DNA of 64,000 nucleotides, from positions 372,001-436,000 of the forward strand of contig JACVTC010000044.1 in assembly GCA_016946835.1 (NCBI GenBank), written 5' to 3'. How positions within the stretch are numbered: the first letter of the stretch is position 1; every line of letters begins with the position of its first letter. A model generated the notes under the pieces. That model was not told where the DNA came from. It searched no databases and saw nothing but the letters and a program-made list of their open reading frames with translations. Of the stretch, positions 33,451 to 45,592 are shown piece by piece. A program made the translations under genes and the position numbers. The DNA is from Neocallimastix lanati (nom. inval.) (Eukaryota; Neocallimastigomycota; Neocallimastigomycetes; Neocallimastigales; Neocallimastigaceae).

Positions 33451-33533
33451 ACTACTAGGACTTATTTTTTTTGGAATTATGAGAATAATTTTTTTTTAAA
33501 TTAAATTTAATAGAATTAAATTAAATTAAATTA

Positions 33534-33539
<6 letters not shown>

Positions 33540-33592
<53 letters not shown>

Positions 33593-34176
33593 CACACTTT
33601 TACAATCATCATCATCAAATTTTTTTTTATTGTTATCGGTTTTTGTGTTGTTGTTGTGGTTGGTGTTGTTGTTGTGATTGTTGTTGTTGTGGTAGTAATA
33701 AAAATTAACATCAGTTTTATTTGGTCTTCGCGTACTCCAAATAAAACTATATACTGAGTTTACTGCGTACTAAGCAGTTATAGATAATTCTATAATTGCG
33801 AGTGGTTTAATCAGGTGTTTGGAGAGGGGCCGGTTACGAACTAATCGAACCCCGATTAGATATAGCGGTAAATACTGTTGGGAAGCAGAAATTACCCTAT
33901 AGATCACCCATTATACGTTCAACACGGTTTGGGTGCTCCTCCACTTGACTCAGGCAAATTCACTTAGTATACCGAAATACTAAGGTCCCTCTGCGTGGTC
34001 GGCAGTTGTAATAGATAGCGGTTTTTCAAGTTGTATTAGGTTTGTTAATTTACCTTGTTTTTAATTAAGTTTATTTGTTTTTTTTTAAGTTGTAATTATA
34101 TAAACTTAATAATAATTGTAATTGTAATTGTATTTGTAAATATTGTAATAATAACCGATAACAAATAAATAAATAA

Positions 34177-34216
<40 letters not shown>

Positions 34217-34600
34217 TAATTTTTGTGTTTTTAAATATTTTTAATTGCTATATTAAAAAAAAAAAAAATTTTTTTTGTAAATAATTGTATATATTTTTTT
34301 TTTTAAGTAAAGATAAACGAAAGGGGTTATTAGCTTGAAAGAATAGTGAACACTCCAACTAGTTTATTAATTTATATTTATTCTAGTGTCCAGGAGGGGG
34401 AGTACGGGTGTATATAGCAAAATTAAATATACACTAGCCGGAAACGTCTCACTAGAGATATAAATTACTTAAATATATATTTTTAATTGTAAATAAATAA
34501 ATAAATAAATAAAAATATAGCAATTAAATAATTAATAAAACAATTTTTTTTTTATTTTATTTTTTTTAAAAGTGTGTTTTTTTTTTTTTTTTTTTTTAAA
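33540..34600 (+). promoter_or_regulatory. Structured leader of element H with poly(A) tracts
   Basis: A ~48-nt A tract (33541-33588) is followed by a GC-richer island (33720-34020) with several hairpins: ACTGC/GCAGT, CTAATCG/CGATTAG, GGTAA/TTACC, and an 8-bp stem with loop ACCGAA at 33963-33984 shared with element C. A second A tract (34179-34208) and another island (34318-34460) follow, then a T-run before the gag ATG. Probable RNA-level functions such as packaging or translation control are inferred only. Confidence 0.6.
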
Positions 34601-34830
34601 ATGAGTACAATTAATTTTAAAGATTTAAAAAAGGAACTTAAGGATATTGAAAAAATATCCAAAGAAAATTTAGATGTTAAAACTTGGAAGTCTGATTTAG
34701 AGCTTTGGATAAAGCTTGAACATATTGAAGACTCCAAGATTATATTTTATGCTTGTGTTTTAACCTCAATTGGTGAAACCAGGAAAGTCATCCAAGAATT
34801 AATGGATGATAATAATAAAGATGATGATAG

Positions 34831-34879
<49 letters not shown>

Positions 34880-35562
34880 AATTATAAGGATATTAATGAT
34901 GAAGATGAGGATGATGATAATGAAGAAGATAAAGAAATTGATAAAAAGAATAAGGCTTATCCTTCCCTTAATAGAATTGTAAAAGCTATAGAAGAATTTT
35001 ATGGCATTAGGGAGGATCAAAATAATTTATTAAGAGAGCTACGTGCTCTAAGAATTAAGAGGAATGAAAGAATCAAAGATTTTAATATTAAGTATAAAAC
35101 TTTATATTTAAAATTAAATAAAAAGAAAAGAAGTCAGATAAGTGTTTTAGATTACACAGACTCCATTGAAAACAATGTTGAAGCCTGGAAACGTCTAACC
35201 TTATTTGATAACATTTCTCTGTCAAAAGCCTTTAAAATTGCTGAAAAAGCAGATAGGTTAAATTATATGGGTAGTAATCAAAGAAGACATCCTTCTACCC
35301 CTTCACCTTCTGCAAATACATCTTCTTTAGTAATAGAGTTAATTTTCATCCTCCTATTAAAAATAAATTAGAACAAAAAGTTAATATTAAACCTAAAGAA
35401 GATAATGACATAGAGGAATTAACAAGAAAAATGAGAAGTTTAACAATAAAGGCTTGTTATTTCTGTAAAGAACCAGGTCATTATCAAAACAATTGCCCAA
35501 AGTTGAGAGCAATTGTTGAGAAAAATAGGAAGGAAATTAGAAACAATAAACGTTTAAATTGA
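34601..35562 (+). pseudogene. gag: gag of element H with one frameshift
   Basis: Starts at the ATG at 34601 (MSTINFKDLKKELKDIEK). Capsid-like region (WKSDLELWIKLE, NKAYPSLNRIVKAIEEFYG, RIKDFNIKYKTLYLKL) resembles gag of A and B. An acidic insert with ~16 consecutive Asp, from a GAT microsatellite at 34819-34877, splits the capsid-like part. At about 35330 the frame changes; the other frame carries the zinc knuckle CYFCKEPGHYQNNC and ends NKRLN-stop at 35562. One indel would explain the break, so the damage is recent or an assembly error. Confidence 0.85.
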
Positions 35563-35586
35563 GTAATGGGATAAGAAGCTCTCCCA
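35553..35586 (+). promoter_or_regulatory. -1 frameshift signal, element H
   Basis: gag ends CGT-TTA-AAT-TGA: slippery TTTAAAT (35553-35559), spacer 7 nt, stem TGGGA/TCCCA (35567-35571 with 35582-35586). Pol is gone, but the signal remains. Confidence 0.8.
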
Positions 35587-35599
35587 TACTTAATAAAGC

Positions 35600-36088
35600 T
35601 GCTAGTATAAACTAAAATACTAAAAACTAAGAAATATATATATAAATAAAAAAATATAAATATATAAATATATATAAATATAAAAAATAAAATAATTAAA
35701 ATAATATAAAGTTTTTTCTTTTACAGTAACTGATAAATAATTAAGTAAAATAAACAACTTATGATTTTTTTTGTAATGAATAATTCCTTTTCTTTTTGTT
35801 TTCTTCTAAGTTTTTTTTTGATTTTCTAATCGATTAATAAAGCTCTGATTAATGTAATAATTTTCTGTAAAGTAATCATATATAAACTAAAATGATAAGG
35901 TAAATAAAATGTTAGAAATGAAAGACTATAAAAAGATTCACCATACGTTAAATGAAGTATTAAACACAAGCTTTGGAGTGAATCAATCTCCTACATTTTT
36001 ATTTTACAATAACTATATGAAAGTTTAATAATACTATAGAAAAATAATAGAATAAAAAAAAAAGAACACAGAATCAAATGTAAGTAAT
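35600..36088. other. AT-rich intergenic sequence
   Basis: Between the H gag and the ankyrin pseudogene. Contains TA-rich microsatellite (35633-35690). No gene seen. Confidence 0.6.
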
Positions 36089-36950
36089 ATGAATATCCAT
36101 GTAAAGAAAAAAGATATAAAATCTGAAGAATATAATGATAATGGACATACATCTAAAAGATTAAAAACCGAAGCAAATAATCAAGAAAATGTTATATACA
36201 CAACTTCTTCTGAAATAAAAGAATTTATAAAGAATTCAAAAATAGAGGAATTAAAAAACATTTTTTTTGAAATATAAAATATTTCAAAGTTTTATGATGA
36301 TGAATTTATTAAATGGATACTTCTTCTCTCTAAAAATAAAAAAGTTATATTTCTTTCATGGATTTAAATAAAGAAATTTCTTAAGATGAATATAAAATTA
36401 TATTAAATTATGAAAAAGAGGATAATTTATATATTTAAAGATATTTTTATAATGGAAAATAGGAATAAAAATTAATTAAAATTTTTAGTAAAACATGGAA
36501 TGGATGTAAATAAAATAGTTTATAAAAATGGTGAAATACCTCTAATTAATGCATGTAGAAGTGGAAATAAAGATAAAATAGAATATTTATTAGTAGAGCC
36601 AGGAGCATATACAAATAAAGTAAATAAATGGAGTAATAAAACACCTTTATTAAAGGCAATTAAATGTAGAAATAAAGAATTAGTAAAATACTTATTAGAA
36701 AATGGAACAAATATTAATAAAGAAAATAAAGAATGTGAAACACCTTTATTTAAGACAATTAAAAGAGCAAATAAAGATTTAGATGAATATTTAGTAGAAC
36801 ATGGAACAGATATAAAACAAGATATGAAACACCATTATTCAATGAATACTATAGTGGAAAAAAAGATTTAGTAAAATATTTTTCCATTAACCCTCAATGG
36901 ACCAAGGAAAACAATACATATCATTAGGGGAATATTTAATAATAAATAAT
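36089..36950 (+). pseudogene. Decayed ankyrin-repeat gene
   Basis: An ATG at 36089 opens 62 codons (MNIHVKKKDIKSEEYN, charged), then stops and frame changes follow. From 36500 an open stretch of 123 codons carries two to three ankyrin-type units: GEIPLINACRSGNKDKIEYLLVEPGA, KTPLLKAIKCRNKELVKYLLENGTNINKE and ETPLFKTIKRANKDLDEYLVEHGTDI. These have the TPL-xxA...LVKYLLEnGa-din pattern. Intervening sequence still reads as ankyrin-like (LKFLVKHGMDVNK) just upstream. Host gene, protein-protein interaction function by family; now broken in at least three places. Confidence 0.75.
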
Positions 36951-37868
36951 AAATTATAGAATAGTATATAATAAATGTTAAATCATTATTTTTTAAAAAA
37001 AAAATTAAAATAATATATATAAAATAAAATTGATTATTCACAGGTCATAAAATAAATAATTTAAAAATAATAATCAGTGATGAATGATCAATAATAAAAT
37101 AATAACCATTATTAACAATTAATATGACTCTAATATAAATAGAGTATAAATAAATAAATCATAAAAATTAATTTTATAATAATATCTTTTTGTAAATAAT
37201 AAATAATATAAAAAAAATATCTTCTTAAATTTTTGAACACAAAAAAAATTACATTAAGTTTCCTTTTTTTTTTTCTTTTTACAATCACAATTAGATCAAT
37301 AAGAATACGGTGATGGACAATCCATCGGATAGAAATTTTTTTTATATATGTATATAAGATTTTACATCAGAAAATAATATTAATTAACAAATATTTCCAC
37401 AAAAAAAAAATAAAATATAAAATTGTTTTATTCTTTTTTTTTTTTATTTTATTTTTATAGATGTGATGATTATGAACTCATATAACTTTAACTTTATTTA
37501 TTTATTCATTTATTAATTTTATGAATTATTTTTTTATATAAAAAGCAAAGAATTAATAAATAACAATAATAAAAATAAAAAAAATATTATATATTAAAAA
37601 AAAATACATATATATATATTTTTTTTAATAATAATAGTTTTTTTTTTAATTTTTATTGATTTTGTGTTTGTTATTATTTTTATTTTTTATAGTCAATATT
37701 TTTATTTTTTTTTTTTTTTTATTTTTTATTTTTTATTTTTTATTTTTTTTTATTTTTTTTTATTTTTTTATGGTTAAATATATTTTTTATTTTAATAACT
37801 TAATTTGTTTTAAAAATAATATTAAAATTTTATTTTGATAATTGATGTAAAGTATTCCATTATATATT
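36951..37868. other. AT-rich intergenic region
   Basis: Long T- and A-runs, including a Phe-coding T-rich open frame at 37656-37838 that I regard as chance. A short island ATACGGTGATGGACAATCC lies near 37305. No gene supported. Confidence 0.65.
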
Positions 37869-39178
37869 TCATACTATTAATTTTTTGGAGGTAGAAACAT
37901 AATAATATTCTGCTCCAATATTAGGATATAAAAATTCTAAAAACCATTGCTGAATCACTGGTGTGTTGGAGGATGGAGAATATCGGTATTGTTTATACAT
38001 AGTTACATTATTACTATTTAAGAAACTAGAATCAAAGGTTTTATTGTTTCTAATTAAATTTATTAAACTATCATAAGAAAATCTATTTTTATTTCTTTTT
38101 TTATGATATTGCAACTGATCAAATACATTTTTATTTATAAATTCGGAAAGTAAAGAGGCACTGATATCAAACTTATTTTGAACTGAAACATCAATATCGC
38201 AGTTACTAAGAATATAACTGGCACTGACATAATCTTCCGTTAATAAGAAGAAAATAATGGGAGTATTACAATCATCATCTATGATGACATTGAAATCACA
38301 ACCTGCCTTCACTAATTCTTGTAAGGTGAAAGCTGCATTTTTATATAGTAAATAATTACCCTCAGTAACAAAGTTACCCATATAATTACTATAACTTTTG
38401 TAGTAATTCTTGATAAAAACGGATACTAATGTATCTCCAAATTTATTTTTGTAGTTCACATTAATTTGTTTTTGGCAATTAGATCTCTCAACTGTAAAAA
38501 TCTGTTGTGTTCAACTAAATACATAGCTCCAGTTTTTCCTACATTATTAACAAGATTAAAATTAATATCTAAGTTTAAGAGAAGATCAAATAGCTTAAAT
38601 TTATCCGCTTTACAACAATAAAGAAAGATATTTTCATTATCATTATTAATATGATTTAAATCAAATTTAGCTTTAAGCATTCTAATTAAGACATCTCTAT
38701 TACCATAAAATAGAGCAGTATTTCCATTATTATCTGTGATGTGTATGTGATCATCGCTACCTTCGATAAGTTTTTCAACAGCAAATAACATCTAATAATG
38801 TTCAGCAGCATGCATTAAAGCTGTTTTTCCTTCAATATCTTGAACGTAAAGATCAATATCTTTAGTAAGAAGCCATTCTACTAATTTTTTATTATTTGCA
38901 TTTTGACAAGCTCGGATTAAAATATCACTTTCTTTGAATTCCTTATAAATATCCTTAAAAGCAGGATGACTTAATACTTTATCCATCAATTTAAATTTTG
39001 TTAAATTCATTATGACATCTTTTAATTTATCTACAAATTTTTTTACAGCAAGTGAATTATCATATTCATTATAATATTCTTGTATAATTTTTTTATTGTT
39101 ATTAATACAATTTATACATTCTTCATTATTATCTTTTATATAGTTTAAAATTTTTAATTCTAATTCTTCCTGATTCAT
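37869..39178 (-). pseudogene. Ankyrin-repeat protein gene with one stop and one frameshift
   Basis: Three consecutive minus-strand open stretches total ~435 codons: 39178-38792 (MNQEELELKILNYIKDNNEE...), 38791-38456 and 38459-37869. The first two are in the same frame, split by a single TAG; the second and third need one base in an A-run near 38465 (AAAAAC). Ankyrin units are visible (KLVEWLLTKDIDLYVQDIEGKTALMHAAEHY; IHITDNNGNTALFYGNRDVLIRMLKAKFDLNHIN; VNYKNKFGDTLVSVF). The N-terminal ~90 residues are a helical cap. Only two lesions, so it may be a recent pseudogene or carry assembly errors. Family role: binding scaffold; partner unknown. Confidence 0.8.
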
Positions 39179-39829
39179 TTTTATTATTACTATTGATGTA
39201 TTTATATATATTAATTTTTTATTTTTTATTTCTTGATATATTAATTGAAAATATTATTTTTATTTTTATTATTTAATTATACTTTTTATTTTTTATATTT
39301 TATTTTTTACTTTATTTATATTTTTAGTTTAGTTTTAGTTTCAATTTTTTATTATTCAGAAGCCAAATTTTCTTCTTTTATATATTCGTATCTTTTATTT
39401 TTATCGCATTAAAATATTTTCCTCCTTTTTATTCCACTATTTATTCCTTTTCTTTTTTTTTTTTTTTTTTATGTAATATATTAAAAATTATTTAGAATTG
39501 TCTAAGAGAAAAATTTTTTCATTTTTAATTTATTACTTAAAAAATTAAAAATTAAAAATCTTTATATTATTTATTGTTTAAATGTATATTAATAAATAAA
39601 AAAATTGTTTATTAATATAAATTTATTATTTATAGAATATAAATAAATGATTAACAAAGATTTACACATGTTTTTATATTTAATTGTGGCTTGTTCTAGA
39701 TATATATTAATTTATATTTAACTTATAATGTATTTAATATAATTTAATTTCATATTTTATTAAATTTAAGCTAGAATATAACTTTATATTAATAAAGTTA
39801 ACCCTCCCCCTCAAATTAAATTTTTTTAT
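39179..39829. other. AT-rich intergenic region
   Basis: Low-complexity A/T; no gene seen. Confidence 0.6.
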
Positions 39830-40630
39830 TGTTTGTCAAATTAGCTAATTTGTTTCCATTAAGGTTTTTGGTTAATAGATTGGCCAGCATATAATTTGTA
39901 TTAATATATTTTAATTGAACATTTTAATTTAATATATTTTCATTGCTGAAATGGTGGATAACAGTAATATATCTAAGCTTTAAGTTTAAATGGCCTCTTT
40001 CAGTGCTATTTTTGCTTATTTCATTATCTGTGTATATGTCTATTGTTTCTGTTTTTTTTCAAATAATTCATAAAGTAGATTTTTAATTTGTAATAAATTC
40101 TTAATACATTCTGAAGTACTTAAATATTCAGCTTCAGCTATAGATATCGCAACAGCTTGAGTAGGACTTCAAGATTTCCAAGCTGTAAAAAATTAACAGC
40201 AAATGCAATGTCTGGACGTGTATATTTTGCAAAGCAAAATTTGAGAACCTATAATACTTTTGAATTTTATTTTGTCAACAGTCAACAGGTTCATTATTTT
40301 TATTATTATTGTCTTACACATGGTGTTTTTATATTTTTATTATTATTTATATTATATTTATTTAGCAGATTATTAATGAATGCTTCTTGTGAGAAATAAA
40401 TGACATTTATCTTCTCTTTCTATTTTGATTCCTAAATATCAAATCCACATTTAGATACTTTTAAAGTTTTCTTTAATTCTTGAAACAATATTAATAATTT
40501 CGAAACTTTCCCCTATAATGATCATATCCTCAACATAAAATCCTGTGACACAATGGCATACGCTAGCTTATCCTTAAACTTTTTGAATAAAACAGATGAA
40601 TCAGTAGAGGATAAATACACGTGACAACAT
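39830..40630 (-). pseudogene. pol: Ty1/copia pol relic (RT-RNase H end)
   Basis: Reading the minus strand in broken frames gives copia-type motifs in order: FYVEDMIIIGESFEIINIVSR (the YVDD region of RT with E for D), then SPTQAVAISIAEAEYLSTSEC (RNase H, STxEAEY), then YINTNYMLANLLTK, matching the QxADxxTK end of copia pol. No frame is open for long. It is the only copia-type sequence in a window otherwise full of Ty3/gypsy. Confidence 0.7.
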
Positions 40631-41190
40631 ATTTAAATAATTAGAAAATTAATTATTAATAAAAATTTTATTTATTAATATTCTCTATAAATTATTGTTA
40701 GAAAATTAATATTTTTAGTTTACTATTTAATTAACATTTAATTTAATATTTTTATTTTATTACAATTTTTATTATAATTTTTAAATATTAAATAGATTAA
40801 TATATATAAAAAAGGATATATTATATTAATATATAGTTTATATAGTTTATGAATTTAATTTCAAATTTTTTTTTTTTTTTTTATTTTTATAAGCCTCTTT
40901 TATATAGTTAATATTAAAACACTTATTTAATGTATTGAAATATGGATAATCCATCAAATGTATTTTGTATGTATGTAAAAAATTATTAAATTATTTTATT
41001 TTTAAAAAATTAAGTCTTTTGCTTAAATAAAGTTAGTAAATAAACAAATACTAAGATTTTTATCAATTATTAACTATTTAATTTTATATTATTTATTACT
41101 AATTAAATAGTAATATTAATTTTCGAATGTTAGTAACTGAAATTAAGATTTCAACTTCAATTATAAAATTTTTGAGGTTTTGAGTTATAT
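40631..41190. other. AT-rich gap
   Basis: No gene or repeat partner recognised. Confidence 0.6.
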
Positions 41191-42442
41191 TGGTCAGGTC
41201 AAGATGTTTTTTTACTAATTATAACAATTAAATAAAATTAAAATAAATTATTACACTCAAAGTTTTATAAATTAATTAAGAAATTCAACATTTAAAATTA
41301 TATTTTATTAGAAACATTTATTTAATGTTTAATAAAAAGTTTTAATAATATTAATATTAGAAAATTAATGTTGCTGTTTTAATTAATTTAATTATTTTGT
41401 GTTTAAGATTAATAATCTTACAAAGATTATAAATGAATGGAATTTCAATTACTTTTTTACTGAACTAATAATAATAATAATTAACAATATAATTAATTAA
41501 TATATTTAATTTTAGCATATTTATACACGTATATTAACTATATAAAATATAATAATAAAATAATATTGAATATTGATAAGAATTTTTTAATAAAATTACT
41601 ATATAATTATTAATAAACTAATTTAAAATTAAAATTACAGAAATAAATCTTTACCTTTTCTAGATGATCTCTTTTTGAAGTTTGCAATGATAATTGAACA
41701 AAAATCCTTGGATGTTTCTTAAGATTCAGAAAAGGATTATGATAATAATATTTATTATTATATATTGAGTGCTCTTCTTGGTGGGCGTTTAATATATTCA
41801 AAAATTAAAGTTAATGATAGGGAACAAAGACAATTAGTTGACAATATTTTTAAACAATGTTCAACTTCGTCAACTGTTCCGTATTTTGTGGGGATTGCGG
41901 AGTTTTTAACAAATGTAATACCATTAATTTGTCGATCTTTTAGATTGATGATGAAATGGTATTCCATTGAATCTACCGTTGCCAAGAGCGTCGACGTCGA
42001 AATGATAAGGCATGGATTTTCACCTCCAGATACAGATTCGATTGATAACACTAATACTGAAATTATTACTCGCAATAATGGACGTGGTGTTATTATCGAG
42101 GAATGGGAAAAGTTAGAGGCTATTGCTTCTAACGCACTTTTATAATTTTATAATATATAATATTTTATTTCATGTATTTTATTATTTTTTTTTCTTTAAA
42201 ATCATGTAATTTTATTATTATTATAAATTAAATAAAGTTTTTTTCTTAGTCTTAAAAAAAAAAAAAAAAAAAAAAATTTAAAAATAAAATGATTTAAAAA
42301 TAAAATGATTTAAAAATAATATGATTTAAAAATAATATGATTTAAGATATTAAAACTAATTAAAAATCTCTCTGGAAATCTTTAGAATGATTAATTAAAA
42401 TTTATAATAATAAAGTAAAAGTTATTAATTCATTCTTCACCA
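41191..42442 (-). repeat. LTR G, interrupted by a retrocopy
   Basis: Begins TGGTCAGGTCAAGATG and ends CATTCTTCACCA, next to a G-rich PPT in sense (AGGGAGGGGGCC). The parts 41191-~41640 and ~42340-42442 match 47697-48270. The middle (~41641-42280) is an inserted cDNA with poly(A). An ATTTAAAAATAAAATG-type tandem repeat (four units) lies at 42280-42345. Confidence 0.75.
41641..42278 (+). pseudogene. Processed retrocopy of an unidentified host gene, with poly(A) tail
   Basis: A segment of clearly higher GC than its surroundings encodes ~165 codons in one frame with a single in-frame TAA (41720): ...LPFLDDLFLKFAMIIEQKSLDVS, stop, then DSEKDYDNNIYYYILSALL, GGRLIYSKIKVNDREQRQLV..., ending IIEEWEKLEAIASNALL-stop at 42145. 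It is followed by ~110 bp of 3' UTR with an AATAAA signal (42227-42233 region) and 22-23 A (42256-42278). No promoter or N-terminus, and it lies inside LTR G. This is the picture of a 5'-truncated reverse-transcribed mRNA. I do not recognise the protein; it looks helical with a hydrophobic stretch (YFVGIAEFLTNVIPLI). A plus-strand host gene fragment with a real poly(A) signal is the alternative. Confidence 0.65.
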
Positions 42443-44830
42443 TGATGGCCCCCTCCCTAAAACTTAATTTACATTGAATCTGAGTTATATTTGACTATAT
42501 TTTTTTAAATGAACCTTCCTATTCATTTGAATACCAGAATTAGGATTAGCCAAAGTAACAGTATTAAATTTTTTTTTTTTTTTTTTTTTTTTTTTAGCCT
42601 TAAAGACCCAGCAAAAATAAGGTTTTAGCTTAGTTCTCAAAAAAAAAAATTCTGAACTAAAAAACTAAATCTCCTTTCCTTAATTCTCTTTCCTTCATAC
42701 ATATTATTCTGTTCCTCTCCTCCTAGAAGCCCAATATTTATTTATATTTTTTAACAATTTCCGCTGATTCCAAGGGTGCATCGATAATGATTTTATAAAT
42801 TTTTTTCAAGCAACACTTCATCCATGCGATGACTTATTAATATCTTTGGTAGGTTCTAACAACAATATATAAAAAGGATGCTGATCTTCCCTATCATACA
42901 CTAATTCAAAACACGAATATTTTTTATTACCTTATTTTTAGTAGTTCTAAGAGTCCATAAAGCAGATGGTAATACTTCATCCTAATTCTTATCCCTTATT
43001 TTTAAAACCCAACAATTTTAAAAATTTACTGATCTCTTTATTACAATTTTCCATATGTCCATTACTTTCCGGGATGATATGTGGGGTAAATTTTACATAA
43101 AGATCATAGAACCCTAAAAATATCTTGGTCATATCCGAGGTAAGCGGAACACTGTTTAGTAAAAAAAAAAACATTAATAAAAAACTTTTATTACATCCTT
43201 TTGATGTTATATTTTCAGTAGGTTTTGCTTCATCCTATTTGATGAAGTCGTCTACTGTTTACAATAATATATTGACTATTATTTTTAGTTTTAATTAAAG
43301 GTCCCAATACTATCTAAAACCCAAATGTGTAAAAGGACCTTCTCTACCTTAGTTGGAATACTTTCGGTAGGTTCTGGGTATGGTTTTGATTCAACAGACA
43401 TTTGTCATAATATAATTTTGTACCACTCCTTTAATTTCCATTACCATATTATTTCAATTAATAATTTTTTTTTTCGAAGCCTTTGATAGGTTTTATAATA
43501 TCCTTCACTTCATGACTTATCTGTTGAGCTTCCAAAATAGTTTTTACTCTTTTCATATTATCCGTATTCAATTTTACGATAGTTATTACCATCAATAAAG
43601 TATAATCTTCACCATCTATTGTAATAAATTTTTTCATTTTACAAAATTCTTTTTATATAGTTTTTCGAAATCAACACTTCATTCTTCCTTTGAATTTAAC
43701 TTAGTTGTTAATATTACCGAATCATTTCCTTTTTCTTCTCATTTTTGATAATACATCGAGCTAACACATTTTTTCTTACCCAGTTTAATATTGAATTTTA
43801 ACACCTAAGGGTACTAACAGTTAAACACCATATTGATTGCCTGGCAATATTAGGTTTCTTATTCTTAAAGAAACTAATAAGAGGTCTATGATCCGTTATA
43901 ACTAAAATTTAATTATAATTTCTTAATATATATGACTTCAATTTTTTTGTAATATAATATAGAAGTGTCGCGCTCCTTCCAAGTCGGTTATACCATAATT
44001 TCTTTCAGGTCTTACTTAAACTTCAACTTATATAATAAAATTGGAAGTTCTTTTTTTTTTTTTTTTTTTTTTTGATTTCCATATATTCTTGGAGTAATAT
44101 TACTCCAATACCTTCATAGGAAGCATTTGATCTAATTATAAACCTAATTTCATTAAAACTGGGATATTTTTTAAAATAAGACCCATTTATTATTAATTTT
44201 ACTTTTTAGTAAAATCAAAACTTTGATGATATTCGGAATTCCATTTGTATTTAATATTTTTTTTCTTCTTAACAATTTAACATAGGAACAAAGATTTAAG
44301 CCCATTTGTCAATAAAAATTTCTATAATATCCTAACTGCCTCCAAAGAAAAGAATAATAATTCATGAACCATCAACTAGTACTGCTGTCCATTCTTTGAT
44401 AGCCTTATTTTTTTTGCTATCCAAAGAGGCTGAAACCTTCTATTGATGCCTTATGACCTAAGGCCTCTAACTCAGTCTTCATAAAGGTATATTTTTCAAT
44501 ATTAATTTTTTAATTTGTGTTGGCAAAATACATCCAACACTTGTTGAATATGACTTGAACGTATCATCCATATTTTTAGGAGTATATTAAGATATCATCA
44601 ATAATAAAGTTAAAAAGACGAAAACTTTCCAATACATAAAAAAAAAAAAAAAAAAAAGAATTCCTATTCATTTTTCTCTTTTTGAAAAGTAGTTGGAGCT
44701 CCAGTTAATCCAAAAAAAAAAAGGCATTAACTTTAAATTGATAATTTTTACCAACTTTTATGGTGAAAAAGTAGTAAGTAGTAATCATTATTAATTGGAG
44801 CAATGATGCACATTAATATTGTTTTAATTA
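42443..44830 (-). pseudogene. pol: Heavily decayed Ty3/gypsy pol of element G
   Basis: Minus-strand relic. PPT at 42443-42460. Integrase piece at 42989-43174 (PESNGHMENCNKEISKFLKLL around the third catalytic residue). RNase H-like region around 43850-44160. RT region near 44680-44730, where a T-run expansion interrupts VMPFGL-TGAPTTFQ. Frames are broken by many short T-runs and indels. Gag is not recognisable. Confidence 0.7.
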
Positions 44831-45592
44831 ATTTTTAATATTATTAATACTTTGAGTTTAGAATATATTATAGGAAAGAAATGATAGTAAAGAATTAATA
44901 ATTAAAATTTATTTTAGTTTTAATTAAAATGTTAATGATTAATTAGATTGTTATTATTTTTATTTTAATTTATTTTTATTTAATTAAAATTTTTTTTTAA
45001 AATGGATTTCGTTTTTAGAAATGAATTAGTTTTTGGGTTAAGTTAAACAAGAATTGTAAAGGATATAACTCGATGAGCTGTACAAGCCTCATTACCATAA
45101 CAAATTAATTATTATTTAGTATGATAATACGCCTCAAAATCCTTTTACAATATATATTATTTAATATTAATAAATAATAATAATAATAATAATAATAAAA
45201 TTGTTGAATATAATTTATACTTTTTAAACTATAATTAATTGTTTATTTTTTATTTATTATTATCTAACTTTTTAATTGTTTATTTTTTCTTTATGTATAA
45301 AAGAATAGTGAATTAACTGTTTTAAATAATCTTCGTAAGATTATTAATATTTTAATAATCTGATAACTTCATTCATTAAAAAAATATTATTAAATAAAAC
45401 TAAATAAAATAATAATATAAAAACATAAAGAAAATTCTAAAAGAATACTAACAATATAAATTTTAATTATTATAAGGAAGTTATTTGTTTATAGCATTCT
45501 AACCAAGTTATATTTAAAATCAAATATATTTTTAACAAGAATTAATTATTTATAATTTATTTTAATTTTATAATTTCGTTATTTATTACCAA
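44831..45592. repeat. K-family LTR relic and AT-rich DNA
   Basis: 44920-45060 resembles the end of LTR K (shared GGATTT, then TTTTTGGGTTAAGTTA). A slightly GC-richer phrase GGATATAACTCGATGAGCTG follows. The rest is AT-rich without gene. Confidence 0.45.

Larger units (their letters stand above)
31838..35600 (+). mobile_element. Ty3/gypsy element H, 5' part only
   Basis: LTR, PBS, a very long leader (~1.74 kb) and gag with its frameshift signal. Pol and the 3' LTR are missing: after the slip site the -1 frame stops after 20 codons. The 3' border is uncertain and is placed near the end of recognisable sequence. Confidence 0.8.

Noticed and set aside
32799-33504. Long overlapping open frames on both strands (Glu-rich, Lys-rich, Trp/Ser-rich, Phe/Val-rich)
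   Set aside because: All arise from one GAA/GAAGACCAA repeat; the plus frame has no ATG and lies in an LTR-element leader.
37656-37838. Phe-rich 60-codon frame
   Set aside because: T-run low complexity without homology or context.
41758-42075. Minus-strand 105-codon frame opposite the retrocopy
   Set aside because: Shadow of the plus-strand coding frame, which has the stop, 3' UTR and poly(A) in the right order.
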